NCBI RefSeq assembly: GCF_025997995.1
Contig: NZ_AP026683.1
Location: forward strand, 744,501-808,500
Reading direction: 5' to 3'
Length of the DNA stretch: 64,000 nucleotides
Source of the DNA: Sediminibacterium sp. TEGAF015
GTDB taxonomy: Bacteria; Bacteroidota; Bacteroidia; Chitinophagales; Chitinophagaceae
The notes beneath the pieces are model-generated. The model was given only the letters and a program-made list of their open reading frames with translations, searched no databases and was not told the origin of the DNA. The position numbers and the translations under genes are program-made. The stretch's first letter is position 1. Every line of letters begins with the position of its first letter. Shown here one piece after another: positions 17,185 through 26,543 of the stretch.

Positions 17185-19493
17185 AAAAGCAACTTCCTCT
17201 TGTTTGTTTTTTTATTGCTTTTATCTTTATTTCATCTCAGTCAAAAGCTCAGTATCAAAAAGAAATTGATAGTTTAAAAGCAATCATTCCAACGGTAATA
17301 AAAGATACGGTGCAATTAAACAAACTTGCTCAACTTGCCTTTTATCAATCTTTTACTGATTCTGTAAATACATTTAAAAACACACAGCAAATTCAACAGT
17401 TATCTGCTAAATGGAACTATAAACCCGGTTTAGCGGCAGCACTTAGAGCCAATGCCAACTTTTTTATTGTAAAACGTGTTCCCCAAAAAGCATTGCCTTA
17501 CTTAATTCAGGAATCACTAATCTGGCAACAAATCAAAAGACCCATTGAAGTTGCTGCCAATCATGCAATGTTAGGCCAGTGCTATACTTTGTCTGCTGAT
17601 TATTCAATGGCAACTGAACAATTCAATAAGGCAGAACAGCTTTACAAGCAACTGAATGACCAAAAATCACTCGGCGCTTTGTATCATAATGCAGGAACTA
17701 TGCTAACAGAAAAAACGGAACCTAAGCTGGCATTGATATACCTAATTAAATCACTTGAAATTCAAGAGCAATTAAAAGACACTAAAACAATTGGTTTAAC
17801 ACAAAATAATATCGGAAGGCTATTTTATCAAACCAAGAATTATCCTAAAGCCATTGAATACTTTCAGAAAGCCATCATTTCGAACAGTTTAATTAAGGAT
17901 TGGAGAAATTTAGGAATTGCCCATGTAAATCTGGCGAATGTTTATGTAGAGATGAATGATTATTCTACGGCTATGCGGGAATTGAATGAAAGCATTGACA
18001 ATTTTACAAAAGTTGATTTTAAAAGAGGGCTGCAGGTTGTCTATAATAATCTTGGGGCGATGAATATCCGTCAGAAAAACTATGTAGCAGCTATTCCTCT
18101 ATTACAAAAAGGACTTGAGTTGGCAAAAATGAATCAATCCACTGCTGGAGTGGCATTGATTGAACAAAATATTGGTTACGCGCTCTATCTTTCTAATCAA
18201 TACGAGAAGGCTTTGGAATGGTTTACAAAAGCCGAAAAAACTGCTATTGAATCAAAGGCAGATGAATATACTTTTGGCGAAATCTATAATCACCGGGCTT
18301 CATTGGATTCTGCAATGGGTAATTATAAATCAGGGTTGGAGTTTCGAACAAAATTCGTTGCCATCAACGAAAAATTCATGGGGAATAAAGTCATTAAAGA
18401 AGTCAATGAACTACAAACCAAATATGAAACACAGAAAAAAGAATATACCATCTCACTATTGAATAAATCGGATTCTATCAAGTCTTTAACCATTTCTAAC
18501 CAGCAATTGGCCATCAACCAGAACTTGTTTAAAATTGCAGAACAAAAATTAAAACTTGCAGATGCAAACCTGCAAATTGTATTAGATAGCTTATTACTAA
18601 GTGAACAAAATAAAAAAATATTACAAGCTCAGCTGGACTCAAGTATTAGTGAAGAAAAAATAAACAGATTAAGTGAGCAAAATAAAATTAAAGCACTGGA
18701 AGTAGCTAGGAAAAACAATCAAATTGTCATTGCACTTATAAGCATAGGGTTAATAGCTCTTTTTGTTTATTATCTATATAAAAGAAAACAAAATATCCAG
18801 ATAAGCATTCATCAGAAAGAAATGCTGATTCAGCAGAAAAACGCAACAATAGATATTATTAACGCTGAAGAAAAAGAAAGGAAAAGAATCGCAAGTGATT
18901 TGCACGATGGAGTTGGGCAAATGATGTCGGCCGCATATATGAATTTACAGGCTATAAAAGATCAGTTAAATAATATTTCTCCTGATGATGCTGAATTGTT
19001 TAACAAATCAATGAGCCTGGTGAAAGAAAGTTGCGACGAAGTAAGACAAGTAAGTCATAATATGATGCCAAACGCGCTATTGGTAAAAGGATTGGCCAAG
19101 GCAGTTCAGGAGTTTATTGGTCAAATAAATCAGCGAAACTTAAAAATAAACTTATCAACTGAAGGAATTTTACACGCTCTGCCTTCCCACGTTGAAGGTG
19201 TACTTTACAGAGTAATTCAAGAAAGTGTAAATAATGTAATAAAACATGCCATGGCCACTCATTTGGATATTTCCATCAATCAGTCCGAAGATGGTATAGA
19301 TGTAATGATTGAAGACAATGGAAAAGGGTTTGAAAATGGACTAATTCATAAAGAAGGAATCGGCTTATCCAATATTAAATCAAGGATTCATTATCTTGGA
19401 GGAACTGTTGAATGGAATACCAGTTTGGGTAATGGCACACTTGTAGCCATATATATACCATTAACGAAAAAAGTGAATAATAGCAATGATTAA
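17181..19493 (+). CDS. TPR-containing sensor histidine kinase (HisKA_3 type)
   Basis: The 770-aa protein starts with a signal sequence (MKKQLPLVCFFIAFIFISSQ). Five to seven tetratricopeptide repeats follow at about residues 100-400 (for example YPKAIEYFQKAI), then a coiled coil at about 410-510 and one transmembrane helix at about 515-533. The kinase carries the phospho-acceptor His in RIASDLHDGVGQ (about 574) and an HATPase with DNGKGF and GIGLSNIKSR. The TPR sensor part is therefore periplasmic. It overlaps rnz by 4 bases and its response regulator by 8 bases, a clear two-component pair. The stimulus is unknown. Confidence 0.93.
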   Translation: MKKQLPLVCFFIAFIFISSQSKAQYQKEIDSLKAIIPTVIKDTVQLNKLAQLAFYQSFTDSVNTFKNTQQIQQLSAKWNYKPGLAAALRANANFFIVKRVPQKALPYLIQESLIWQQIKRPIEVAANHAMLGQCYTLSADYSMATEQFNKAEQLYKQLNDQKSLGALYHNAGTMLTEKTEPKLALIYLIKSLEIQEQLKDTKTIGLTQNNIGRLFYQTKNYPKAIEYFQKAIISNSLIKDWRNLGIAHVNLANVYVEMNDYSTAMRELNESIDNFTKVDFKRGLQVVYNNLGAMNIRQKNYVAAIPLLQKGLELAKMNQSTAGVALIEQNIGYALYLSNQYEKALEWFTKAEKTAIESKADEYTFGEIYNHRASLDSAMGNYKSGLEFRTKFVAINEKFMGNKVIKEVNELQTKYETQKKEYTISLLNKSDSIKSLTISNQQLAINQNLFKIAEQKLKLADANLQIVLDSLLLSEQNKKILQAQLDSSISEEKINRLSEQNKIKALEVARKNNQIVIALISIGLIALFVYYLYKRKQNIQISIHQKEMLIQQKNATIDIINAEEKERKRIASDLHDGVGQMMSAAYMNLQAIKDQLNNISPDDAELFNKSMSLVKESCDEVRQVSHNMMPNALLVKGLAKAVQEFIGQINQRNLKINLSTEGILHALPSHVEGVLYRVIQESVNNVIKHAMATHLDISINQSEDGIDVMIEDNGKGFENGLIHKEGIGLSNIKSRIHYLGGTVEWNTSLGNGTLVAIYIPLTKKVNNSND

Positions 19494-20121
19494 GATTGGA
19501 ATTGTAGACGACCATCAGATTGTAATAGATGGACTATTAGCACTTTTGAAAAAAGAAGAAAGTATCGAAATTGTACTAACTGCCAATACAGGAAAAGAAA
19601 CGCTGGATCTCTTATCTATAAAAAAGGTAGATGTATTATTAACTGATGTAATGATGCCAGAAATGAATGGTCTGGAATTAGCTGAAATGGTTAGTATTCT
19701 GTATCCGGGTATTAAAATTCTGGCATTAAGCATGAATGGTGAGGGAACTGTAATTGACCAGCTCGTTCAGAAAGCCTCAATCAGCGGCTATTTACTAAAA
19801 CAAACCAATGCAAAAGAACTTGTACATGCCATACAAAAAATTGCAAGCGGCGGGCAATATTTCCCTGATAATATTTTAGATGCTCTCGAAACCGTTGCAC
19901 ATGTTAAAGAGGAAGTACAGGCAGCACACTTAACACAACGTGAAATTGAAGTCATTTGTTTAATGGAAAAAGACATGTCTAATAAGCAAATAGCCGACCA
20001 GTTGAATATTGCTGTAAGAACAGTTGAAACCCACAGAAAAAACATTTTTCGTAAAACCGGAACCAATAATACTTTGTCATTGGTTAAGTGGGCTTATGAA
20101 CACAAAATCATTTCCTCCTAA
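19486..20121 (+). CDS. NarL/FixJ-family response regulator
   Basis: The 211-aa protein has a receiver domain with acidic pocket D8/D9, phospho-acceptor D54 in LLTDVMMPEMNG, and a conserved Lys in YLLKQT. A LuxR-type helix-turn-helix follows at about 147-205 (LTQREIEVICLMEKDMSNKQ, then VRTVETHRKNIF). It is the cognate regulator of the overlapping kinase. No target promoter can be named from this window. Its stop codon shares bases with that of the convergent fucosidase gene. Confidence 0.94.
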   Translation: MIKIGIVDDHQIVIDGLLALLKKEESIEIVLTANTGKETLDLLSIKKVDVLLTDVMMPEMNGLELAEMVSILYPGIKILALSMNGEGTVIDQLVQKASISGYLLKQTNAKELVHAIQKIASGGQYFPDNILDALETVAHVKEEVQAAHLTQREIEVICLMEKDMSNKQIADQLNIAVRTVETHRKNIFRKTGTNNTLSLVKWAYEHKIISS

Positions 20122-21452
20122 AACCCTTTCGGTCTTTTTAAAATCGGCATTCCTTTAGACTCATTGATTACAACGGAAACTTCTGTTGCCTGAATAGGTG
20201 AAGGTAATGTAAGAATTCGCTGATTCCCTACTGTTGTAATATCTTCCTGGTGTACCAGCTCCCCATGTAAGGAAAAGCTAATCGTAGCAGAAGCAATCTT
20301 CTGACCGTATTTAAGTTGCTCACTTAAAATAATCCCATTAAAAGTGGCTGGTGATTTCAATAAATAAAACCAGGTATACTTTTTTCCGGGTGAGTTTTTA
20401 TCTGGTCCGGCTTCATTTACCAGTGCAGATTTCAATACATCTTTTTGATATAAGGCATCTATTTTTTGCCTAAGCCCCATTAAGGCTTTCTGATCATTTT
20501 CATGAATCAGCCCTCTTGAATCGGGGGGAACATTCAGCAACAGATTGGCTCCTCTCCCAACTGATTTCAGATAAATGTTAAACAATTGTTCTGCTGATTT
20601 AACTTTATCATTTTCAGTATCTCTATAAAACCATCCCGGGCGAATACTTACATCCACTTCTGCAGGAATATATTGTGCACCTCTGTAATTACCCGCCCCT
20701 AGTGTATCCTGGCTAGGTGCTCCGTGACCTCTCTTAAATCCAGCTGTATCTAGTAAATTCCAATTCGTTGTTCCGGCATATCCACTTTCATTTCCTACCC
20801 AACGAATATCGGGTCCAATATCACTGAAAATAACAGTTTGAGGAGAAGCTTTTCTTACAAAATTTTCAAACCGGCTCCAATCGTATTGCTGAACTTTACC
20901 ATTGGGGCCCTCACCGTTGGCGCCATCCCACCATAATTCCCAGACAGGTCCGTAGTTTTGAAATATTTCTCCTAACATATTTACAAATACATCGTTGTAT
21001 TTTTCTGTTCCATAATCAGGATGATTTCTATCCCATGGAGAAAGATAAACCCCAAATAGAAGACCTGCTTTTTTACAGGAAGCAGACAATAAAGCCAGGA
21101 TATCTTTTTTAAAAGCGCTTTCACGAACTGTATGTGTTGAATATTTGCTGGGCCATAAACAAAAGCCATCATGATGTTTTGCTGTTATGATAATTCCTTT
21201 GGCACCTGCTTCTTTGGCAATTCTACACCATTGGTCAGTATCCAGTTGTGAAGGATTAAAAATGGAAGTTTTTTCTTTGCCATCTCCCCACTCTTTTCCA
21301 GTAAAAGTATTGGGGCCAAAATGCATGAAGAAATAATAATTATTATCATGCCATTTTAACTGTGCACCACTGGGCAAAGGATTTCTGTTTTGTGCACTTA
21401 GCGTACTAAAAAAAATAAATATACATATGACTAACCCTTTTATCTGCTTCAT
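20118..21452 (-). CDS. Glycoside hydrolase family 29 alpha-L-fucosidase
   Basis: The 444-aa protein has a signal peptide (MKQIKGLVICIFIFFSTLSAQ) and a GH29 barrel: FMHFGPNTFTGKEWG, GIIITAKHHDGFCLWPSKYS, and VWELWWDGANG with the likely nucleophile Asp near residue 174. A beta-sandwich domain of about 110 residues follows. It would release alpha-linked fucose in the periplasm or outside. The sequence type (short, with KHHDGFCLWPS) fits the broader-specificity GH29 group; linkage preference cannot be read from sequence. It overlaps the upstream esterase gene by ATGA, so the two are co-expressed. Confidence 0.9.
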   Translation of the reverse strand: MKQIKGLVICIFIFFSTLSAQNRNPLPSGAQLKWHDNNYYFFMHFGPNTFTGKEWGDGKEKTSIFNPSQLDTDQWCRIAKEAGAKGIIITAKHHDGFCLWPSKYSTHTVRESAFKKDILALLSASCKKAGLLFGVYLSPWDRNHPDYGTEKYNDVFVNMLGEIFQNYGPVWELWWDGANGEGPNGKVQQYDWSRFENFVRKASPQTVIFSDIGPDIRWVGNESGYAGTTNWNLLDTAGFKRGHGAPSQDTLGAGNYRGAQYIPAEVDVSIRPGWFYRDTENDKVKSAEQLFNIYLKSVGRGANLLLNVPPDSRGLIHENDQKALMGLRQKIDALYQKDVLKSALVNEAGPDKNSPGKKYTWFYLLKSPATFNGIILSEQLKYGQKIASATISFSLHGELVHQEDITTVGNQRILTLPSPIQATEVSVVINESKGMPILKRPKGF

Positions 21453-22585
21453 TCTTTCCAGTTATTACTCATCCAAATATAGAAAGAAGCAAACTCCTGA
21501 CGCCAGTATTTTTCGGAATGTTGGGCTATGGGATTAACAACGGTTCTGATTTGTGCATTTTTCTTTTTTTGCATAATACCTGCAATTTTATTCAAATCAT
21601 TTACCGCATTGGCTTCTTCTTTACCGCCAGTGTAAAAATACATGCGCAGCATTTCCATACCATCCCATTGCTGTGCATCTACTGCTATTTGAGGAGAAAT
21701 CCAGAAAGAGGGCGAGAAAATTGCTCCCCCTCCAAAAACAGCTGCATATTTCAATTGACCATACCAACTAATAAGCCCTCCCATACTACTACCTGCCAGA
21801 TACGTATAATCTCTTCCCTTTAACGTTCTGAACTTGTTGTCTATATAAGGTTTCAGCGTTTCTGCTAAAAACTGAAGATATTCATTTCCTTGTCCCTTGC
21901 CATACTGAAAATGATCATATGGATTGTATTCATTGATTCTTTTTGCACCGCCATGATCAATACCCACCACAATACACTCTTTTAGTCCTTTTCGTTGTAA
22001 GCTGTCAAGACATTCATCAATTCCCCATTCATCCGCAAATGCTGTTTTTTCATTGAATAAATTCTGACCATCCTGCATGTATAAAACCGGATATTTTTTA
22101 TCACTTGTTGAATAGGATTTGGGCAGATAAACCCATATTCTTCTCTTAGTATTCAACTGTGGAATTACAAAAGCCGAATCAAGCATTTTCACTTGAGGGC
22201 TGGCTGTAAAAGCCTTCGGCTTTTCAGGATAATCATCTTTCCAGCCTTCAATTACAAACTCATTTGATATATCTCCGTTGACTTCAATGATTCTCTCTGC
22301 AATATCTCTGCCATCAGCGGTTGACTCCTGCTTGTTTTGGCCTCTAGAAAATTTGAAGGCATAGGTTCCTGGTGCCATATTGATTAACACAATACTTTTT
22401 CTTCCGCCGCTGAATGGCTTCAATTTATATTGTGGATCCTGTGGATTCCAATTATTGAAAGTTCCAGACAAATAAATGTCTTCGTTACTCCGGGTTGCCA
22501 CACTTGTAACCACAAATCTTGCACTGTATTGCGACAGCAAGGTTGAACTCCACAAAACAGATAGTAGCAAAAAATACTTTCTCAT
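21449..22585 (-). CDS. Secreted esterase with N-terminal CBM48/AMPK-like domain
   Basis: The 378-aa protein has a signal peptide. A beta-sandwich at about residues 25-110 (IYLSGTFNNWNPQDPQYKL) resembles the glycogen-binding E-set domain. An alpha/beta-hydrolase of the esterase D type follows, with RRIWVYLPKSY, the nucleophile elbow LAGSSMGGLISWYG (Ser about 264) and a late His in NPIAQHSEKYW. Related enzymes hydrolyse acyl esters on sugars or siderophores. Overlap with the GH29 gene suggests removal of ester decorations from a fucosylated glycan. That is inference; siderophore-esterase activity is the alternative. Confidence 0.85.
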   Translation of the reverse strand: MRKYFLLLSVLWSSTLLSQYSARFVVTSVATRSNEDIYLSGTFNNWNPQDPQYKLKPFSGGRKSIVLINMAPGTYAFKFSRGQNKQESTADGRDIAERIIEVNGDISNEFVIEGWKDDYPEKPKAFTASPQVKMLDSAFVIPQLNTKRRIWVYLPKSYSTSDKKYPVLYMQDGQNLFNEKTAFADEWGIDECLDSLQRKGLKECIVVGIDHGGAKRINEYNPYDHFQYGKGQGNEYLQFLAETLKPYIDNKFRTLKGRDYTYLAGSSMGGLISWYGQLKYAAVFGGGAIFSPSFWISPQIAVDAQQWDGMEMLRMYFYTGGKEEANAVNDLNKIAGIMQKKKNAQIRTVVNPIAQHSEKYWRQEFASFYIWMSNNWKE

Positions 22586-22600
22586 GTATTAAAATTAAGA

Positions 22601-22635
22601 AAAAATAAAAGCCCCGGGACAAACCCGAGGCTTTT
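22601..22635 (-). terminator. Terminator of the LolA-like gene
   Basis: A stem of 11 pairs with one mismatch (22607-22618 with 22624-22635, 5-base loop) is followed on the minus strand by a T-rich tract. It lies between the LolA-like gene and the esterase, so the esterase-fucosidase pair needs its own promoter. Confidence 0.8.
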
Positions 22636-22693
22636 AACAATTAGATCTATATGTATTGCCGATACCCTAATAATCAGCGAAAAAAGACTTAAA

Positions 22694-23323
22694 TTAATCT
22701 AAAATCTCTGCGTCTTTAGGATAATTAGAACGTGTGAAAACAAAAATTGCATCGGCCAGTTTTGCATTCAGGTTAATATTATTCACGCCTAGCTCCGTAA
22801 TATTATTGCTTTTATCTACAATGCTCGCTTTAGACAATAAACTTGTCTTTTTATTAAAAAACAGGGTGACTTTTTGAAAATTTTTACGCTTGTCCAAAGG
22901 AACCATTTCAATCTCATTAAAACTTCCATTGGTATTTACCAGCTTATAGGAAAAATCTTTATCATATGAACCAGCCAGTAATTTTTGAGGGCTAAGCGTC
23001 TGACTACTTTCTTCTACAACAGATTTTGTAATGGTTTTTGCACCATCGTAATTGTACACATTCTTTCCGTCGCAAATTATTTCAGTTTTCCCCTGCTTTA
23101 ATACATATTTTTCTCCACGCATAAATAGGGATAAAGCTTTATTACCGTTGGATTTCCCTTTACTGGTGAATGATTTTAAGGAAAAGGATGCAGTAATGCC
23201 TTTAGACGCTTTTACCTTGGTTCCAAATGCATCTATAACTTTTTTAGCATTGGGATCATTTTGTGCCTGGGCGAATAAGAAAGTACAAAAACTAAATAAA
23301 GCGGTTATGTATAATTTATGCAT
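22694..23323 (-). CDS. LolA-like outer-membrane lipoprotein carrier
   Basis: The product (209 aa from the chosen ATG) has a signal peptide (MHKLYITALFSFCTFLFAQA). Its pattern is that of LolA proteins: KVKASKGITASFSLKSF, then a beta-rich half-barrel with KYVLKQGKTEIICDGKNVYN. Such proteins shuttle lipoproteins through the periplasm to the outer membrane. The start at 23323 is preferred over the upstream TTG because a -7 element ends 17 bases upstream of it. It is followed by a terminator and lies just downstream of ftsK. Confidence 0.82.
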   Translation of the reverse strand: MHKLYITALFSFCTFLFAQAQNDPNAKKVIDAFGTKVKASKGITASFSLKSFTSKGKSNGNKALSLFMRGEKYVLKQGKTEIICDGKNVYNYDGAKTITKSVVEESSQTLSPQKLLAGSYDKDFSYKLVNTNGSFNEIEMVPLDKRKNFQKVTLFFNKKTSLLSKASIVDKSNNITELGVNNINLNAKLADAIFVFTRSNYPKDAEILD

Positions 23324-23340
23324 GTAAATCAATTAGGCTG

Positions 23341-23348
23341 CAAATATA
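23341..23348 (-). promoter_or_regulatory. -7 promoter element of the LolA-like gene
   Basis: TATATTTG on the minus strand lies 17 bases before the ATG at 23323. No clear -33 element. Confidence 0.5.
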
Positions 23349-23417
23349 CAGCTTCGACCGATTTAGCTCAGTGAGAGTCATTAAAGTTTCGGTAAAATAG
23401 CAGCATTATTAGACAAA

Positions 23418-26066
23418 CTATATCATGGTATCAAGAAAACCCTGTAACTCTGAGTCGGTTTTGAACAATACTTCCCTTGCTTTACTTCCCTGATTGGGTC
23501 CTACAATACCTGCTGCTTCTAACTGATCCATCAATCTGCCGGCACGGTTATAACCCAGCTTCATTCTTCTTTGGATCAGAGAAGTAGAGCCCATCTGACT
23601 GCTAACGATCAGTCTGGCAGCATCTTCAAAAAGGGGATCCCGGTCATTGGCATCAAAATCCTTTCCCTCCATATCTTTTTCATCCGTGTATTCAGGTAAT
23701 AAAAATGCCTGAGGATATCCTTTCTGATTTCCAATAAAATCACAGACAGCATCTACTTCTGGAGTATCCACAAAAGCACACTGCAAACGGGTAATTTCGC
23801 CATTATAGCTTACCAGCATATCCCCTTTTCCTATTAGCTGTTCTGCTCCACCGGCATCCAAAATGGTGCGGCTATCAATTTTGCTGGAAACTTTAAATGC
23901 TATTCTTGCAGGGAAATTTGCTTTGATAGTTCCTGTGATAATATTTACAGAGGGACGTTGTGTTGCAATGATCAAGTGTATACCAATAGCTCTTGCCAGC
24001 TGGGCCAGTCGGGCAATCGGCATCTCTACTTCTTTTCCGGCTGTCATAATCAAATCTGCAAATTCATCTACTACCAGCACAATAAAGGGCAGATACTGAT
24101 GGCCTTTTTCAGGATTCAGTTTTCTGGCAGTGAATTTCTCATTGTACTCCTTGATATTTCTGCAACCCGCTTCTTTTAATAAATCATATCGGTTATCCAT
24201 TTCAATGCAAAGGGCATTTAATGTGTAAACCACTTTTTTAGTATCCGTAATAATAGACTCTTCTTCTCCGGGTAATTTTGCCAGAAAGTGTTTTTCTATA
24301 ACACGGTACAAACTCAGTTCTACTTTTTTAGGATCAACCAGTACAAACTTTAGCTGAGAGGGATGTTTCTTATACAACAATGAAACCAGAATGGCATTTA
24401 ATCCTACAGATTTACCTTGACCAGTTGCCCCCGCCATCAACAAGTGAGGCATAGTAGCCAAATCAACAATGAAATTATCGTTGTCAATTTTCTTACCAAT
24501 TGCAATAGGTAATGAAAAATTACTATTCTGAAATTTCTCACTTGCCAGCAATGTTTTCATACTCACCACCGTCTTCCTTACATTGGGAACTTCTATTCCA
24601 ATTGTTCCTTTTCCGGGAATGGGAGCAATAATACGTATACCTAATGCAGCCAAACTTAAGGCTATATCATCTTCTAGATTTTTAATACGACTGATTCGAA
24701 CGCCAGGTGCAGGAACAATTTCATACAAAGTGACCGTTGGTCCTACAGTTGCTGCTATTCGCTGTATAGCAATATCATAGTTTTTCAGGGTAGCTATGAT
24801 TTGATTTTTATTGGTTTCCAGCTCGGCAGGATCATGCACAATTTTTTCACTACCATGCGTTTCTAGTAAATCTAAACCCGGATATTTATAGTTTTTTAAA
24901 TCAAGGGTAACATCATATTTGGTTGCAAGGCTTCCTACGGTTGCAGCTATACTTTCTGCTTCAGCTTCAGTAACTACAGCAGGCTGTTCCTTGATTTCCA
25001 GCTCAAGCTCTTCTGTATCTTCCGGAATTTCCTCTTCTTCTAAGGCTTCCTCCTCTTCTGTCATTTCTTCCAGCTCATTTTCCTCAATCAGTTCATCGTC
25101 TTCTTCAGCGCTAAACGCCAGTTCTTCCTGCGATGTTGGCTCAAGATGTAAATCCAACAATTCACCAGTTGTATCATCCTCTTTTTCAACAACATCAAAT
25201 TGATGCATTGGATTGGCGGGTTGCTCCGTGGCTGGCATAATAACTGAAACTGCGCTGGTTTCATTTTTTAATTTGTTTTTACTAACCAGTAAATCAGCTT
25301 CTTCCTCATCCAATGAATTTTCGGAGAGCGTTGCTGAATCCCTTACATCTTCTGCTTCATATTGCATGTCTGCTTGCCCGGAAATGGGCGCTTCTGCTGC
25401 TAAATTCTTAACCATTGTATCATCCGGAGCATTTGCATTCCATTTCCACTCCGGAAGAGAAAATACAGGATTAAATCTCCAGATAAAATAACTGAATAGT
25501 GTAAGTAGCAATAGGGCTCCGGTACCAATACGACCAATCCATTTCTCCATCCACTCATTCAGGTATTCTCCTACTGCACCACCCCATGAAAACTCAGCCC
25601 CCTTTGACACAAATGCACTGGCCATACTAAATACAACTAGGCCTACTAATACATATTTGCCGTTTCGCAAAAGCCTGAAGACCTTTTTGCTAAACAATAG
25701 ATTAACACCAACCACAAAAAAAACGGTACAAAACAAATAAGAAGCAATTCCAAACCCATTGTACCACAAAGTATGTGATATATAGGCACCTAATACACCT
25801 AATAAATTATTGACCCTTACATCATCTGTAGAAAATATCTGAACCCCGAATTGTTGAACTTTATCCTGGTCTTCCTGCCATGTAAACAAATAGGATGTGA
25901 AAGCAATGAAAAGGAATCCCGCCAATAATAAACATATAGATCCGATAATCTTCTCGGTTCTTTCATCCTTTACCACTTCTGCAACAGATACAGTAGCATC
26001 TTTATCTGGATTCAATTCTTCCGGATCCGGAGGTGGTGGCGTCTTTTTTCTTAGGGTATTTGCCAT
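23418..26066 (-). CDS. ftsK: DNA translocase FtsK/SpoIIIE
   Basis: The 882-aa protein has four hydrophobic segments within the first 200 residues. An extremely acidic linker follows (about 290-370, many Glu/Asp), then the motor with Walker A GATGQGKSVGLN (about 543-554) and Walker B LVVDEFADLI. The C-terminal gamma winged-helix domain contains SLIQRRMKLGYNRAGRLMDQ. It pumps chromosome dimers through the septum and activates XerCD recombination at dif. A -7 element ends 4 bases upstream of the ATG, and there is no other plausible start nearby. Confidence 0.96.
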   Translation of the reverse strand: MANTLRKKTPPPPDPEELNPDKDATVSVAEVVKDERTEKIIGSICLLLAGFLFIAFTSYLFTWQEDQDKVQQFGVQIFSTDDVRVNNLLGVLGAYISHTLWYNGFGIASYLFCTVFFVVGVNLLFSKKVFRLLRNGKYVLVGLVVFSMASAFVSKGAEFSWGGAVGEYLNEWMEKWIGRIGTGALLLLTLFSYFIWRFNPVFSLPEWKWNANAPDDTMVKNLAAEAPISGQADMQYEAEDVRDSATLSENSLDEEEADLLVSKNKLKNETSAVSVIMPATEQPANPMHQFDVVEKEDDTTGELLDLHLEPTSQEELAFSAEEDDELIEENELEEMTEEEEALEEEEIPEDTEELELEIKEQPAVVTEAEAESIAATVGSLATKYDVTLDLKNYKYPGLDLLETHGSEKIVHDPAELETNKNQIIATLKNYDIAIQRIAATVGPTVTLYEIVPAPGVRISRIKNLEDDIALSLAALGIRIIAPIPGKGTIGIEVPNVRKTVVSMKTLLASEKFQNSNFSLPIAIGKKIDNDNFIVDLATMPHLLMAGATGQGKSVGLNAILVSLLYKKHPSQLKFVLVDPKKVELSLYRVIEKHFLAKLPGEEESIITDTKKVVYTLNALCIEMDNRYDLLKEAGCRNIKEYNEKFTARKLNPEKGHQYLPFIVLVVDEFADLIMTAGKEVEMPIARLAQLARAIGIHLIIATQRPSVNIITGTIKANFPARIAFKVSSKIDSRTILDAGGAEQLIGKGDMLVSYNGEITRLQCAFVDTPEVDAVCDFIGNQKGYPQAFLLPEYTDEKDMEGKDFDANDRDPLFEDAARLIVSSQMGSTSLIQRRMKLGYNRAGRLMDQLEAAGIVGPNQGSKAREVLFKTDSELQGFLDTMI

Positions 26067-26070
26067 GTAT

Positions 26071-26078
26071 CAAATATA
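26071..26078 (-). promoter_or_regulatory. -7 promoter element abutting the ftsK start
   Basis: TATATTTG on the minus strand ends 4 bases before the ftsK ATG. If used, the transcript starts at or next to the initiation codon. Confidence 0.5.
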
Positions 26079-26150
26079 CTGTTTGCCTACCCTTTTCGAG
26101 TTAGTTGAACTACAATGTGCAAAAATGCCTGGGGCGCGCTCAGTTTTCCA

Positions 26151-26543
26151 CTATCCGTTGTAACGATAGACAGAAATAGCCAGCCAAACCCATGCCAGAA
26201 CCAGTAATAATCCCCCGATAGGGGTAATAGCGCCTAACCAATAAAATTGATTGTATCCTGCGATCTGTAAAAATGTAAGTAAGTAAAGCGAACCAGAAAA
26301 AATAGCCATGCCGGCAATAAACATTTTGCCACTTACAATTACCCCATTTACAGGGAAATGAGCATACAATAAGGCCGTTAACAATAATGCAAAAACATGG
26401 TAGAACTGATATTTAACAGCTGTTTCATATGTAGTGAGCTGAGCAGGTGAAGCCAGACTCTTCAATCCATGTGCACCAAAAGCACCAAGGCCTACCGCAA
26501 CTGCACCTAAAACGGAGGCAGTAATAATAAATCCTTTATGCAT
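26151..26543 (-). CDS. DUF423-family membrane protein
   Basis: The 130-aa protein has four predicted membrane helices. It carries the family's N-terminal motif AVGLGAFGAHGLKSLASPAQ followed by YETAVKYQFYH. The family is widespread (YgdD in E. coli) and has no firmly assigned function. Its start overlaps the end of aroK by 8 bases, making it the last gene of gcdH-aroK-DUF423. Confidence 0.9.
   Translation of the reverse strand: MHKGFIITASVLGAVAVGLGAFGAHGLKSLASPAQLTTYETAVKYQFYHVFALLLTALLYAHFPVNGVIVSGKMFIAGMAIFSGSLYLLTFLQIAGYNQFYWLGAITPIGGLLLVLAWVWLAISVYRYNG

Noticed and set aside
24919..25203. Ser-rich plus-strand open frame of 94 codons
   Set aside because: It is the antisense of the Glu/Asp-rich linker of ftsK; GAA/GAG codons read as TTC/CTC/TCT on the other strand. 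It has no start context.
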